The notes below the pieces were generated by a model, which saw nothing but the letters and a program-made list of their open reading frames with translations, was not told the origin of the DNA and did not search any database. From the NCBI RefSeq assembly GCF_900176515.1, contig NZ_FWXV01000002.1, positions 1,302,001-1,366,000 of the forward strand: a stretch of DNA of 64,000 nucleotides, in the 5' to 3' direction. The number at the start of each line of letters is the position of its first letter. The first letter of the stretch is position 1. The translations under genes and the position numbers were made by a program. Below are positions 14,832 through 23,476 of this stretch, piece by piece. Origin of the DNA: Kibdelosporangium aridum (GTDB lineage Bacteria > Actinomycetota > Actinomycetes > Mycobacteriales > Pseudonocardiaceae).

Positions 14832-16922
14832 TCAAGTTCGCTTCAGTAGCCGGGTTGCCCCTGCGGCAACGGTTGTGGCAAGCACCCAACCTGCGGCGAT
14901 GAGGATTCCGGAGACCCATTCGGACGGTCCGTCCATCCGCCACATCTTGTCCTGGCCCAGATCGATGATGGGCAGCAACAGATCCAGCGACAGCAGCGCC
15001 GGGCTCCACACCGGATTCTGGTCCTTGTCCAATTTGGACAGATCGGTGAAGCTGAACCACACCGCGCCGGCGAGCCAGAACACCGCGATCCACACCACGG
15101 CCAGCCAAGGCCGGTAACCGAAGCCGACCGTCTTGTCCTGCAGGACACCCCAGGCCCGGCCGGGCCACGTGAGTTCCGAGTGCCGCCTGCGCTGCTTCTC
15201 CATCAGCACTTGCTCGGCGAGCTCCTCCTCACCCGCGTCGCGGTACACGGTCACCAGGTGGTCGTAGGGTCCAGGCGCGAAGTCCGGCTGCACCTGCCGC
15301 AACCACGCGAGCCGGTCCTTGACCGTCGTGTTCCCGTTGTTCTCAATGGACTCGTACACGAAGTCGTCGACGTCCACGCCTCCGGCGGCCGCCCACAAGC
15401 CAGGACCGTCGGACAACTTGCGGACACGGGCATTGCCAAGCCGCACCTCACCCTGCGGTGGCTCATCGGGGTCGAAGTGCATGAAGAGGTGGTGCGCGGT
15501 CATGCCATAGCCGTCAAATGCGACACCGCCTGGTTGACCGTCTCCTATGGCCGCATGCGAGAGATGCACGGTGTGCCGGATATCCGCGAGCCGCGCACTG
15601 ACGCCACCGGACGCGACAACGTTCCTGCTGCACAACAGGTTGTGACCGATGGACGCGAACTGCAGATCCAGCGAGGGCTTACGGCTTCCGTCGGCGCGTC
15701 GGCGCGGCTCGGTGAACGTGGATCCGGTGACGTTCAGCGAGGCACCGATCTTGGCGTCCTGCAACCGGATGCACCCGGTGGCCCGCACACCTTCCAGGAA
15801 CAGGGTCTCCCCGACGCTCAGCCGGTCGGCGAACAACGCGTCCCGGCCGGCACAGTGCAGCTGTGCACCGGACAGGCTGGCGCTGCCGTCGATCTTGGCG
15901 CCGGGGAACCGGACCTGGCCGTACGCGACGAGTGGTTTCTCCTTCGGCGCACCGGCGATCTCACCGGACCGGGCGTTGAGGTCGCCGCCCAGCTCGATGC
16001 CGTCGGCGAACAAGGCGTACGGAGCGCGGTACGGGTCGGGACCGTCTTCCGCGCTGCCCAACGTGGCGCCGGAGAGTTTCAGGTAGCCACCGATCCGGGC
16101 GTCCGCGAACCGGACCGGGCCGCCGGCGGTGAAGCCGTTGTCCAAGGAGACATTGCCTTCGACCCGGATGCGGTCGGCGTCCAGCGGCGGCCTGCCCTTC
16201 GGTGCGGTCAGCTCGGCGCCGGTGAACTTCATGTCGGCGCTGATGTGCGCGCCTCGCAACAGGACACGCCCCGAGGAGCGGAACCTGCCGCCACGGGCGT
16301 CGGCCAGCAGCAGGCCCTCGACCGTCATGCCACTGCCGTCGAGCGCGATACCGTCGGTGTTGGTCAGGCACGCGCCGGTGAGCTGCAGGTTTCCCCCGAC
16401 CTTGGCACCGGACAGCCGCATCTCGCCGTTCGTGCGCAACACCACGGCCTGCAGTGATCCGGAAATCCGGAGTCGTGCGCCGAGGAACGGGCCGTGCAGC
16501 ACCGCGCCGGACATCCGCAGCGATCCGTCGATGCTGGCGTCGGTCAGGTCCAGCGCGCCGTCGCACGTGAAGCGTGGTTCGAGGATCAGGTCGCTCTCGA
16601 CCCGCAGGTTGCGGCCGATCACGCCGGGCATCCGGCACGCGTGCATGCGTAACCCGACCAGCCGCGCCATCCGCAGGTCGAGCCGGTGCTCGAAGACGCA
16701 GTCCCGCAGGTCGATCACCTGCCGGACGTGCTTTCCCTGCAGGCTGAAGTACTCGGTGATGTGCGCCCCGGACAGCCGGATCAGGCTGGGCGACTCGCTG
16801 CCGTCGAGCAGCTCGGCCAGCACCTGGCCACGGACCGGTTGGCCACCGAGATCGATCCGGTCGCCTGCCCGGAACGCCTCGACGAGCTGTTGCTCTGGAT
16901 CAGTGAGCTGATAGCGGGACAC
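14832..16922 (-). CDS. Membrane-anchored beta-helix (pentapeptide-like) protein
   Basis: A 696-aa protein starting with GTG. Residues about 40-500 form a long series of short repeats such as LDLTDASIDGSLRMSGA, MRLSGAKVGGNLQLTGA and IRLQDAKIGASLNVTGS. These have regularly spaced L-x-L and G residues, as in a right-handed beta-helix. Two hydrophobic helices lie near the C-terminus (about 605-625, WLAVVWIAVFWLAGAVWF, and 668-690, ILIAAGWVLATTVAAGATRLL). Close Streptomyces proteins carry the name membrane-associated oxidoreductase, but no redox motif is visible. The fold is inferred; the function is unknown. Divergent from the AI-2E-type transporter. Confidence 0.8.
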   Translation of the reverse strand: MSRYQLTDPEQQLVEAFRAGDRIDLGGQPVRGQVLAELLDGSESPSLIRLSGAHITEYFSLQGKHVRQVIDLRDCVFEHRLDLRMARLVGLRMHACRMPGVIGRNLRVESDLILEPRFTCDGALDLTDASIDGSLRMSGAVLHGPFLGARLRISGSLQAVVLRTNGEMRLSGAKVGGNLQLTGACLTNTDGIALDGSGMTVEGLLLADARGGRFRSSGRVLLRGAHISADMKFTGAELTAPKGRPPLDADRIRVEGNVSLDNGFTAGGPVRFADARIGGYLKLSGATLGSAEDGPDPYRAPYALFADGIELGGDLNARSGEIAGAPKEKPLVAYGQVRFPGAKIDGSASLSGAQLHCAGRDALFADRLSVGETLFLEGVRATGCIRLQDAKIGASLNVTGSTFTEPRRRADGSRKPSLDLQFASIGHNLLCSRNVVASGGVSARLADIRHTVHLSHAAIGDGQPGGVAFDGYGMTAHHLFMHFDPDEPPQGEVRLGNARVRKLSDGPGLWAAAGGVDVDDFVYESIENNGNTTVKDRLAWLRQVQPDFAPGPYDHLVTVYRDAGEEELAEQVLMEKQRRRHSELTWPGRAWGVLQDKTVGFGYRPWLAVVWIAVFWLAGAVWFSFTDLSKLDKDQNPVWSPALLSLDLLLPIIDLGQDKMWRMDGPSEWVSGILIAAGWVLATTVAAGATRLLKRT

Positions 16923-16985
16923 CCCCGGATTCTTTCGCGCAGACCCCTGCGCGGACGGCCCATTTTGTCTGTGGGTACCGATAAC

Positions 16986-18152
16986 GTGACGCGCGTGACA
17001 AGCGAGCCGACGAAACGGCCCCTAGCCCCGCTGGAAGTGACGAATGTGGTGCCGCGCGGCCTGCGGGTCGCCGCCGCATTGGCATGGCGGCTGGCGGTCG
17101 TCGCACTGGCCCTCTACGGGATCATGTTGGTAGGCGGGTACTTCGCGACTGTACTGGTGCCGGTGGGCATCGCTTTGCTGCTCGCGGCGCTGATGGCGCC
17201 CGCGGTCGACAAGCTGGTCGAGTGGCGGGTGCCGAAAGGGTTGTCCGCCGCGATCGTCCTGGTCGGCGGGCTCGGTGTGATCGGTGGCCTGCTGACGTTC
17301 GTGATCTCGGAGTTCTCGACCGGCCTTCCCGACCTGCAGCGGCAGGTCGGCCAGTCGCTCGACACGATCGAGAACTGGCTGCAGCAAGGCCCGTTGCACC
17401 TGCGCGACGAGCAGATCAGGGAGTTCATCAGCAACATCATCGAGACGATCAAGACCAACCAGGCCGCGATCACGTCCGGTGCGCTGACCACGGCGGTCAG
17501 CATCGGCGAGGTGCTCGCCGGGTTCATCCTGACCCTGTTCATCCTGATCTTCTTCCTCTACGACGGCGAGGGGATCTGGACCTTCCTTGTCCGCGGCGTG
17601 CCGTCGAACGTGCGCGAGCGGGTGGACGTGGCCGGTCGGCGCAGCTTCTCCTCCCTGGTCAGCTACGTGCGAGCGACCGCGGCCGTCGCGGTGGTCGACG
17701 CGGTCGGGATCGGCATCGGGCTGGCGATCGTGGGTGTGCCGCTCGCGGTTCCGTTGTCCGCATTGGTCTTCCTCGGTGCCTTCATCCCGATCATCGGTGC
17801 CGTCATCGCGGGCGCGGTCGCAGTGCTGGTCGCGTTGGTGGCGAACGGTTTCGTGGCGGCGTTGATCGTGCTGGCGATCGTGATCGCGGTGATGCAGCTC
17901 GAGAGTCACATCCTGCAGCCGTGGTTGCTGGGCCGCGCGGTCCGGCTGCACCCGTTGGCCGTGGTTCTGGCGATCACCGTGGGGTTGGTCGCGGCCGGCA
18001 TCCCCGGTGCCCTGCTGGCGGTTCCGTTGCTGGCAGTGCTCAACGCGGGCATCCGGTCGTTGCTGAGCACCCGGGACCGGAACACCGACGCCGACGAGGT
18101 CGATGTGCTGGACGACGCCGGATCAAGGCCAGGGTTCCGTGCAAAAGAGTGA
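16986..18152 (+). CDS. AI-2E/PerM family transporter
   Basis: A 388-aa polytopic membrane protein of the AI-2E exporter-like superfamily (TqsA/YdiK/PerM). It has an N-terminal pair of helices, a DLQRQVGQSLDTIENWL soluble segment, the ILTLFILIFFLYDGEGIW helix, the SLVSYVRATAAVAVVDAVGIGIGL motif and PLAVVLAITVGLVAAGIPGALLAVPLLAVLNAG at the end. The substrate is unknown. GTG 16986 or GTG 16995 are equally plausible starts and neither has a strong ribosome-binding site. The next gene (sensor kinase) starts inside its last codons, indicating an operon. Confidence 0.88.
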   Translation: MTRVTSEPTKRPLAPLEVTNVVPRGLRVAAALAWRLAVVALALYGIMLVGGYFATVLVPVGIALLLAALMAPAVDKLVEWRVPKGLSAAIVLVGGLGVIGGLLTFVISEFSTGLPDLQRQVGQSLDTIENWLQQGPLHLRDEQIREFISNIIETIKTNQAAITSGALTTAVSIGEVLAGFILTLFILIFFLYDGEGIWTFLVRGVPSNVRERVDVAGRRSFSSLVSYVRATAAVAVVDAVGIGIGLAIVGVPLAVPLSALVFLGAFIPIIGAVIAGAVAVLVALVANGFVAALIVLAIVIAVMQLESHILQPWLLGRAVRLHPLAVVLAITVGLVAAGIPGALLAVPLLAVLNAGIRSLLSTRDRNTDADEVDVLDDAGSRPGFRAKE

Positions 18153-19293
18153 CGCGACGACGCCGCTCTGGTCGAGCGTCGCCATCCTGCGGCTGGTGAC
18201 GTTCGGCTTCGCGGTCGCGGCTGTGATCGTGCACCACGACCAGTACCAACGGCCGACGCTGGGCTGGGTGGTGCTCGGCCTGATCGCGGTGTGGACCGCG
18301 TTCACGGTCACCGCCTACCTGCTGAAGTTCGGCCGCCGGGTGGCGGTCGTGTGGACGGACGTCGCGGTCACGTGCGCGCTGATGTACACCTCGGTGTGGA
18401 TCTTGTCGCCGCAGCAGATGGACGAGATCGCGCCCCTGATCACGACCGTGTGGGCGAGCGAACCGCCGATCGCGGCAGCGGTGTTGAACGGCCGGACTGC
18501 CGGTGTGCTCGCGGGCATTGCCGTCGCAATCGCCACGGGCTTTTCGCGTGGGGCGCTGACAACGGACGTGACCAGGGACGCTGTCTTACTGATGGGCAGC
18601 GGGTTTGTCGTTGGGTTGGCGTCAGTCACTGCACGACGTGCGCAAGAACGTATGGCTCAGGCGGCACGTGCTGAGGCCGCGACCGCCGAGCGTGAACGGC
18701 TCGCCCGAAGCATCCACGACAGCGTCCTGCAGGTGCTCGCGCGGGTTCGCAAGCGTGGCAACGAACTCGGTGGTGAAGCCGCTGAGCTGGCCAGGCTCGC
18801 CGGTGAGCAGGAGGTCGCGCTGCGATCTTTGGTCGCCGCCGCACCACCGGAGTCGACCGCGGACGGCACGGCCGATCTCGGACCCCGTCTGCAGGTCATG
18901 GCAACTGGGACCGTGCAGGTCTCGGTGCCAGGTACGCCGGTGCAACTGCCTGAGTCGATCGTCACCGAGCTGACCTCGTTGGTCTCCGAGGCGTTGTTGA
19001 ACGTGGTCAAGCACGCAGGCGATGGCGCTAACGCTTGGGTCCTGCTGGAAGACCTCGGTGACGAGGTGGTGATCAGCGTGCGGGACGACGGTGCCGGAAT
19101 TCAGGCCGGACGGCTGGACCAGGCGGCATCCGACGGCCGAATGGGAGTGGCCCGGTCCATTCGTGGGCGTGTCGCCGACCTGGGTGGCACGATCACCCTG
19201 GAGACCGCGCCAGGGGCGGGTACCGAATGGGAGATCCGGATCCCTCGGGAACCGGATAAGAAGGGGCGGCACAAAGTGGGAGGTGCGCGATGA
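18139..19293 (+). CDS. MacS-type sensor histidine kinase
   Basis: A 384-aa membrane kinase. Several N-terminal helices (about residues 10-150, including AILRLVTFGFAVAAVIV and WVVLGLIAVWTAFTVTAYLL) precede a HisKA_3-like dimerisation helix with the phosphoacceptor in ERLARSIHDSVLQVL. A HATPase_c domain follows (SEALLNVVKHAGDGA, VVISVRDDGAGIQAGRL, ARSIRGRVADLGGTITLETAPGAGTEWEIRIP). The GTG at 18139 (AGGG upstream) overlaps the transporter by 14 bp, and the stop overlaps the regulator by 4 bp. It phosphorylates the downstream response regulator; the stimulus is unknown. Confidence 0.92.
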   Translation: MQKSDATTPLWSSVAILRLVTFGFAVAAVIVHHDQYQRPTLGWVVLGLIAVWTAFTVTAYLLKFGRRVAVVWTDVAVTCALMYTSVWILSPQQMDEIAPLITTVWASEPPIAAAVLNGRTAGVLAGIAVAIATGFSRGALTTDVTRDAVLLMGSGFVVGLASVTARRAQERMAQAARAEAATAERERLARSIHDSVLQVLARVRKRGNELGGEAAELARLAGEQEVALRSLVAAAPPESTADGTADLGPRLQVMATGTVQVSVPGTPVQLPESIVTELTSLVSEALLNVVKHAGDGANAWVLLEDLGDEVVISVRDDGAGIQAGRLDQAASDGRMGVARSIRGRVADLGGTITLETAPGAGTEWEIRIPREPDKKGRHKVGGAR

Positions 19294-19946
19294 CCACGGC
19301 AACGATCTCGGTCATGGTCGTCGACGACCACCCGATGTGGCGCGACGGAGTGGCCCGTGACCTGACCGAACGCGGCTTCGACGTACGGGCGACGGCCGGT
19401 GACGCGGGTGCCGCGGTCCGGATCGCCAAGACGGTCGCGCCCGATGTCGTGCTGATGGACCTGCAGCTGGGTGAGGAGTCCGGGGTGGACGCGACCCGCA
19501 AGATCGTGCGGGACCTGCCGGATACCCGGGTGCTCGTGCTGTCGGCGAGCGGTGCGCACAGTGACGTGCTCGAGGCGGTGAAGGCCGGTGCCTCGGGCTA
19601 CATCGTGAAGTCCGCGTCGGCCGAGGAACTCGTGGACGCGGTCAACCGGACCGCGCACGGCGACGCCGTGTTCACCGCCGGGCTGGCCGGGCTCGTGCTC
19701 GGCGAGTACCGCAGGATGGCGGCCGCGCCGGCGGAAGCCGAGGCCGCGCCGAAGCTCACCGACCGGGAGACCGAGGTGCTCCGGCTGGTGGCCAAGGGCA
19801 TGACCGCGCGGCAGATCGCCGACCGGTTGGTCCTGTCGCACCGGACCGTGGAGAACCACGTCCAGTCCACGTTGCGCAAACTGCAGCTGCACAACCGGGT
19901 GGAGCTTGCTCGTTACGCGATTGAGCACGGACTGGACGCCGAGTGA
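19290..19946 (+). CDS. NarL/LuxR-family response regulator
   Basis: A 218-aa regulator. The receiver domain has the acidic pair in VVDDHPMW, the phosphoacceptor Asp in PDVVLMDLQLG, Ser in VLVLSAS and Lys in YIVKSASAEEL. The LuxR-type HTH runs from residue about 155 (LTDRETEVLRLVAKGMTARQIADRL, LSHRTVENHVQSTLRKL). It forms a two-component system with the kinase, whose gene overlaps it by ATGA. Confidence 0.96.
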   Translation: MTTATISVMVVDDHPMWRDGVARDLTERGFDVRATAGDAGAAVRIAKTVAPDVVLMDLQLGEESGVDATRKIVRDLPDTRVLVLSASGAHSDVLEAVKAGASGYIVKSASAEELVDAVNRTAHGDAVFTAGLAGLVLGEYRRMAAAPAEAEAAPKLTDRETEVLRLVAKGMTARQIADRLVLSHRTVENHVQSTLRKLQLHNRVELARYAIEHGLDAE

Positions 19947-19961
19947 CAGTAGGGTTTTCGC

Positions 19962-20567
19962 GTGACTGACCCACGCGACCTGAGGGTGTCCGACAGCGAA
20001 CGTGAGCACGTCGTGGGACTGCTGCACAAGGCACTGGCGAACGCTCTGATCTCGCTTGAAGAATTCACCACTCGCACCGAGACCGCGCTGGCCGCCATCA
20101 CGCGCTCGGAGCTGAACGCGGTGCTGATCGACATTCCCGGGTTGGTCAACACGGAGACCGTGCCGGACCAGCGGCTCGAACTGCGCAGTGTGCTGTCGAA
20201 GATGCGCAGGCGCGGCCGGTGGGACGTGCCCAACGAGCTGGTGCTCAGATGCGACCAGAGCTGGTGCGAACTGGACTTCGCCGTCGCACGGATCCCGTAC
20301 CAGCTGGTCAAGATCGAGTTCGACGTCCGGGCGGCGCACGTGCGGTTGAAGCTGCCGTCCGAATCGGCGTTGGACGCGACCGCGCTGCAGGTGATGAACT
20401 GCCGCTACCTCAACAAAGTGCGGCCAGGGCCGCAGCCGGGGCCGCAGTTCGTGCTGAGCGGGAAGGTGCGCGGCGGCACGCTGACCATCACGCGACCCGT
20501 GGCACTGCGGCTCGGGTCGGTGATGGTGCGCTTCCCGTTGAAGATCGATCGCGTCGCCGAGTACTAG
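19962..20567 (+). CDS. DUF1707 domain protein
   Basis: A 201-aa protein. The N-terminal DUF1707 domain is DLRVSDSEREHVVGLLHKALANALISLEEFTTRTETALAA. A beta-rich C-terminal half follows (ELDFAVARIPYQLVKIEFDVRAAHVRLKLP, GTLTITRP) that resembles short LiaF/DUF4097-type adhesin folds. There is no membrane segment. DUF1707 is common next to actinobacterial two-component systems; its function is not established. It starts with GTG 15 nt after the response regulator, so it is probably the last gene of that operon. It converges on ptsI with a 4-bp overlap. Confidence 0.87.
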   Translation: MTDPRDLRVSDSEREHVVGLLHKALANALISLEEFTTRTETALAAITRSELNAVLIDIPGLVNTETVPDQRLELRSVLSKMRRRGRWDVPNELVLRCDQSWCELDFAVARIPYQLVKIEFDVRAAHVRLKLPSESALDATALQVMNCRYLNKVRPGPQPGPQFVLSGKVRGGTLTITRPVALRLGSVMVRFPLKIDRVAEY

Positions 20568-22192
20568 GACAGCATCGCGTGCACGGTCGCCCGCGCGTCG
20601 GCGGGCGTGTGTGACACGAGCGCTGCCCTGGCGACCTGACGGAAGTAGTCCTCGGTGTGTTTGGCCAACGCGGCGCCGACTTTGCGGATCGCGCTGGCGT
20701 TCATGGACAGACTGCTGATGCCGAGTCCGACGAGAACACCCGCGAGGTTCGGGTCCGCGGCTGCCTCACCGCACACGCCCGCTGGCTTGCCCGCCCGGAT
20801 CGCTGCTTGGCCGATCATGCCGATCAGCCGGAGCAACGCGGGTTGCCAGGGGTCGTTGAGCGTCGCGACCGCGCCGAGTTGACGGTCCGCCGCAAGGGTG
20901 TACTGCGCGAGATCGTTGGTGCCGATGCTGACGAACTCCACGACACCGAAGATCTCGTCGGCGACCAGCGCAGCGGCCGGGACCTCGATCATCACGCCTG
21001 CTCGCTTGATGCCCGCGGCGTGCGCGCGATCGGCGAACCACGCGGCTTCCTCGACAGTGGCGACCATCGGCGCCATCACCGAGACATCGGCACCCGTTTC
21101 CTGGGCAGCGCCAACGATCGCAGCAAGCTGACGGTCGAGCACGTCGACCCGTTCACGGGAGACACGGATGCCGCGCACACCGAGAGCCGGGTTGGGCTCG
21201 GGGTCGGGTGCGAGGAAGGCGAGTGGTTTGTCCGCGCCGGCGTCGAGCGTCCGGACGATGATCGGTTTCCCGTGAAACGGTGCCAGCACCGCGGCGTACG
21301 CGGACTGCTGTTCTTCGACGGTCGGTTCGTCGGTTGCGTCCAGATATGAGAACTCTGTCCGGAACAGACCGACGCCCTCGGCACCGGCTTCCACGGCGGC
21401 TTTCGCGTCCTTGGGCGCGCCGACGTTCGCCAACACCTTGACCCGCAAGCCATCGGAAGTCGTGCCCACGCCGTTCCACTCGTCAGCGGCGGCGACTTCC
21501 GCGGCGAACGGCGTGATCGGGCTGCTCGGAATCTCGACCGAGCCGGTGGCACCGTCCACGATGAGCTGCGCGGGTTTCGCCGCCAGCACACCACGAACCG
21601 CGACGACCGCGGGAATTCCCAACGCCCTCGCCAGAATCGCGGTGTGGCTCGTCGGCCCGCCCTCCTCGGTGACCAGCGCCAGCACCTTCGCCGGATCGAG
21701 CCCGGCGGTGTCCGCCGGCGCGAGGTCTTGCGCGACAAGCACACTCGGCTCGGTCAACTCGGGCACACCGGGCGCGGCGATGCCGAGCAGGTCGGCGACC
21801 ACGCGATCACGCACGTCCTCGATGTCACGGACACGCTCGGCCATGTATCCGCCCGCCGCCCGCAACGCGTCGGCGAAACTGGCCGCGGCTTCGTAGACCG
21901 CACGAGCAGCAGGCAGTTGTTTGGTGGTGACGAGTTGTTCGGCCTGCGTGACCAGCGAGGGGTCCGCGGCCATCATCGCCGTGGTCTCCAGGAGTTGTTT
22001 CGCCTCACCGGATGCCGCTTTCGCACGCGCGTTCAGATCGGCCGCGATCCGCTGCGCGGCCGGTCCGATCCGCTGCGCCTCCGCCGCGGGGTCCGCAGGA
22101 GGTGGGCCCGCGGGTGGTTCTCCCGCTGGCTGCGCCACCACGACTACCGGGCCCGCGGCCCGACCAGGACTTACGCCGACGCCACTGAGCAT
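20564..22192 (-). CDS. ptsI: Phosphoenolpyruvate-protein phosphotransferase (PTS enzyme I)
   Basis: A 542-aa enzyme I. The PEP-utiliser mobile domain has the active His in EGGPTSHTAILARALGIPAVV. The TIM-barrel PEP domain has EGVGLFRTEFSYL, LGVRGIRVSRE and VEFVSIGTNDLAQYTLAADR, and ends with GVCGEAAAD. It passes phosphate from PEP to HPr. Neither HPr nor an EII gene is in the window. ATG 22192 starts MLSGVGVSPGRAAGPV and lies 10 nt after the kinase stop; a longer frame from 22246 would overlap that gene. Confidence 0.95.
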   Translation of the reverse strand: MLSGVGVSPGRAAGPVVVVAQPAGEPPAGPPPADPAAEAQRIGPAAQRIAADLNARAKAASGEAKQLLETTAMMAADPSLVTQAEQLVTTKQLPAARAVYEAAASFADALRAAGGYMAERVRDIEDVRDRVVADLLGIAAPGVPELTEPSVLVAQDLAPADTAGLDPAKVLALVTEEGGPTSHTAILARALGIPAVVAVRGVLAAKPAQLIVDGATGSVEIPSSPITPFAAEVAAADEWNGVGTTSDGLRVKVLANVGAPKDAKAAVEAGAEGVGLFRTEFSYLDATDEPTVEEQQSAYAAVLAPFHGKPIIVRTLDAGADKPLAFLAPDPEPNPALGVRGIRVSRERVDVLDRQLAAIVGAAQETGADVSVMAPMVATVEEAAWFADRAHAAGIKRAGVMIEVPAAALVADEIFGVVEFVSIGTNDLAQYTLAADRQLGAVATLNDPWQPALLRLIGMIGQAAIRAGKPAGVCGEAAADPNLAGVLVGLGISSLSMNASAIRKVGAALAKHTEDYFRQVARAALVSHTPADARATVHAMLS

Positions 22193-22202
22193 GGCCCGGA
22201 GA

Positions 22203-23078
22203 TTACCCGCCAACTTCGTCCGCTGTGGGATACGAAGGCTGCGCACCCTTGCGGGTGACTGAGATGGCGGCCACCTTGACAGCGAGTTGCGCCGCGGTGA
22301 CCAGATCCTTGCCCCTGGCGAGTTCGGCCGCGAGTGCGCCGGTGAAAGCGTCGCCCGCCCCGGTCGTGTCCACCGCGTCCACCTTGGGTGATTCGACTTG
22401 CTGGGTGCCGTCCGCCTCGATCACGAGTGCGCCGCGGGCACCCAACGTGACGACGGCTGAACGCGGTCCAAGATCCAGCAGCCCGCGTAGGTCGCCTTCA
22501 TCGCCCATGAGTTGAGCGGCTTCGTGCTCGTTGACCACGACCGGGTCCAACGCCGCAAGCGTTTCCGCGGACAACTGGGCCATTGGCGAGATGTTGACAA
22601 CCGGTCGAATTCCGCGTTCCACGGCCACCGCGACAGCGTGTTCCACAGTCGCCAGCGGGACTTCCAACGACGCCACGAGCACACGCGCGTCGGCGAGTTC
22701 AACGTCCTGTTCGGTGAGTGCGGAGTTGGCGCCCGGCGAAACGAGGATGGAGTTCTCGCCATCCGGAGTCACGAAGATGTACGCGACACCAGTCGGCCGA
22801 TCACTGCGGCGGACCAAGGAAGTGTCCACACCAGCCGAGCCCAACGATTCCAGCAACAACTCGCCGTACCCGTCACGGCCGACCGCGCCGAGCAAAGCCA
22901 CCTTCGCACCGAGCTTGGCCGCGGCGACGGCGGTGTTGGCGCCTTTGCCGCCCGGCAGTACGGACGTGTCCGAACCGAGCACGGTTTCCCCTGGACCAGG
23001 CCGCCGTTCCACGGCAACTACCAGGTCGGCATTGGCCGATCCCACCACGATAAGATCAAGTCCGAGATCAACACCCAC
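22203..23078 (-). CDS. PfkB-family carbohydrate kinase, ribokinase-like
   Basis: A 291-aa ribokinase-fold kinase. It contains VVGSANADLVVAVERRPGPGETV, the PGGKGANTAVAAAKLGA substrate motif, LLGAVGRDGYGELLLESL and the catalytic DTTGAGDAFTGALAAELARG near the C-terminus. It phosphorylates a sugar, probably ribose or a relative. GTG 23078 has AGGTGA 6 nt upstream, and GTG 23087 is an alternative. It is followed 10 nt later by ptsI, suggesting a sugar-uptake operon. Confidence 0.92.
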   Translation of the reverse strand: MGVDLGLDLIVVGSANADLVVAVERRPGPGETVLGSDTSVLPGGKGANTAVAAAKLGAKVALLGAVGRDGYGELLLESLGSAGVDTSLVRRSDRPTGVAYIFVTPDGENSILVSPGANSALTEQDVELADARVLVASLEVPLATVEHAVAVAVERGIRPVVNISPMAQLSAETLAALDPVVVNEHEAAQLMGDEGDLRGLLDLGPRSAVVTLGARGALVIEADGTQQVESPKVDAVDTTGAGDAFTGALAAELARGKDLVTAAQLAVKVAAISVTRKGAQPSYPTADEVGG

Positions 23079-23236
23079 GGGCGTCACCTAACCATGCACC
23101 GTCGTTGACTTCTCGTGCGCATCTGTTAACGATTGCGGCTCTCTGTTGATGGTTGATGCCACAATGTGAGTGACAGTCGTGTATACCCGTCGGGTACAGG
23201 TAAGACCCGCGCTGCGACCATCATCGCGGCGTTGGG

Positions 23237-23264
23237 GTTCAGTTCGCCGAAAGGCGTACTGAAC
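23237..23264. terminator. Stem-loop with GAAA tetraloop
   Basis: GTTCAGT and ACTGAAC arms, one T-T mismatch, then CGCC-GAAA-GGCG, forming a 12-position stem closed by a GNRA tetraloop. It lies between the MMPL gene end and the kinase gene start. It could end transcription from the MMPL side, but there is no T-tract. Confidence 0.5.
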
Positions 23265-23276
23265 TTCTGTGCTGTC

Positions 23277-23476
23277 GGTGTCGGTCGTGTAGCCCCCCGA
23301 GCGACCGGCACCGACAGCACATAAATTCGTGGACGGTGTCGGTCGTGTAGCCCCGCAGTGCCGATCCAGGGCGAACCGGCACCGACAGCACATAAATTCA
23401 TGGACGGTGTCGGTCGTGTAGCCCCGCAGTGCCGATCCAGGGCGAACCGGCACCGACAGCACATATATCCCTCAAA
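23277..23476. repeat. Three tandem structured repeats (~58, 71 and ~71 bp)
   Basis: Units begin at 23277, 23335 and 23406. Each starts GGTGTCGGTCGTGTAGCCCC and ends ACCGACAGCACATA. The TGTCGGT and ACCGACA ends can pair, and units 2 and 3 have an inner GTGCCG/CGGCAC stem. Unit 1 lacks the inner part. The 71-bp period breaks reading frame, so the array is noncoding. It fills much of the 393-bp gap 23079-23471, downstream of the MMPL stop. No other gene is seen in this gap. Confidence 0.8.

Noticed and set aside
23340..23420. tRNA-like GGTTCGCC T-loop word in the tandem repeats (minus strand)
   Set aside because: No acceptor stem, anticodon arm or CCA-compatible fold surrounds it.
23088..23462. 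Minus-strand 124-codon open frame through the tandem repeats (Cys/Arg-rich peptide)
   Set aside because: The 71-bp repeat period is not a multiple of three, so copies are read in different frames; there is no ribosome-binding site or conserved peptide.
23277..23476. CRISPR array
   Set aside because: Only three units, long repeats with no distinct spacers, and no cas genes nearby.
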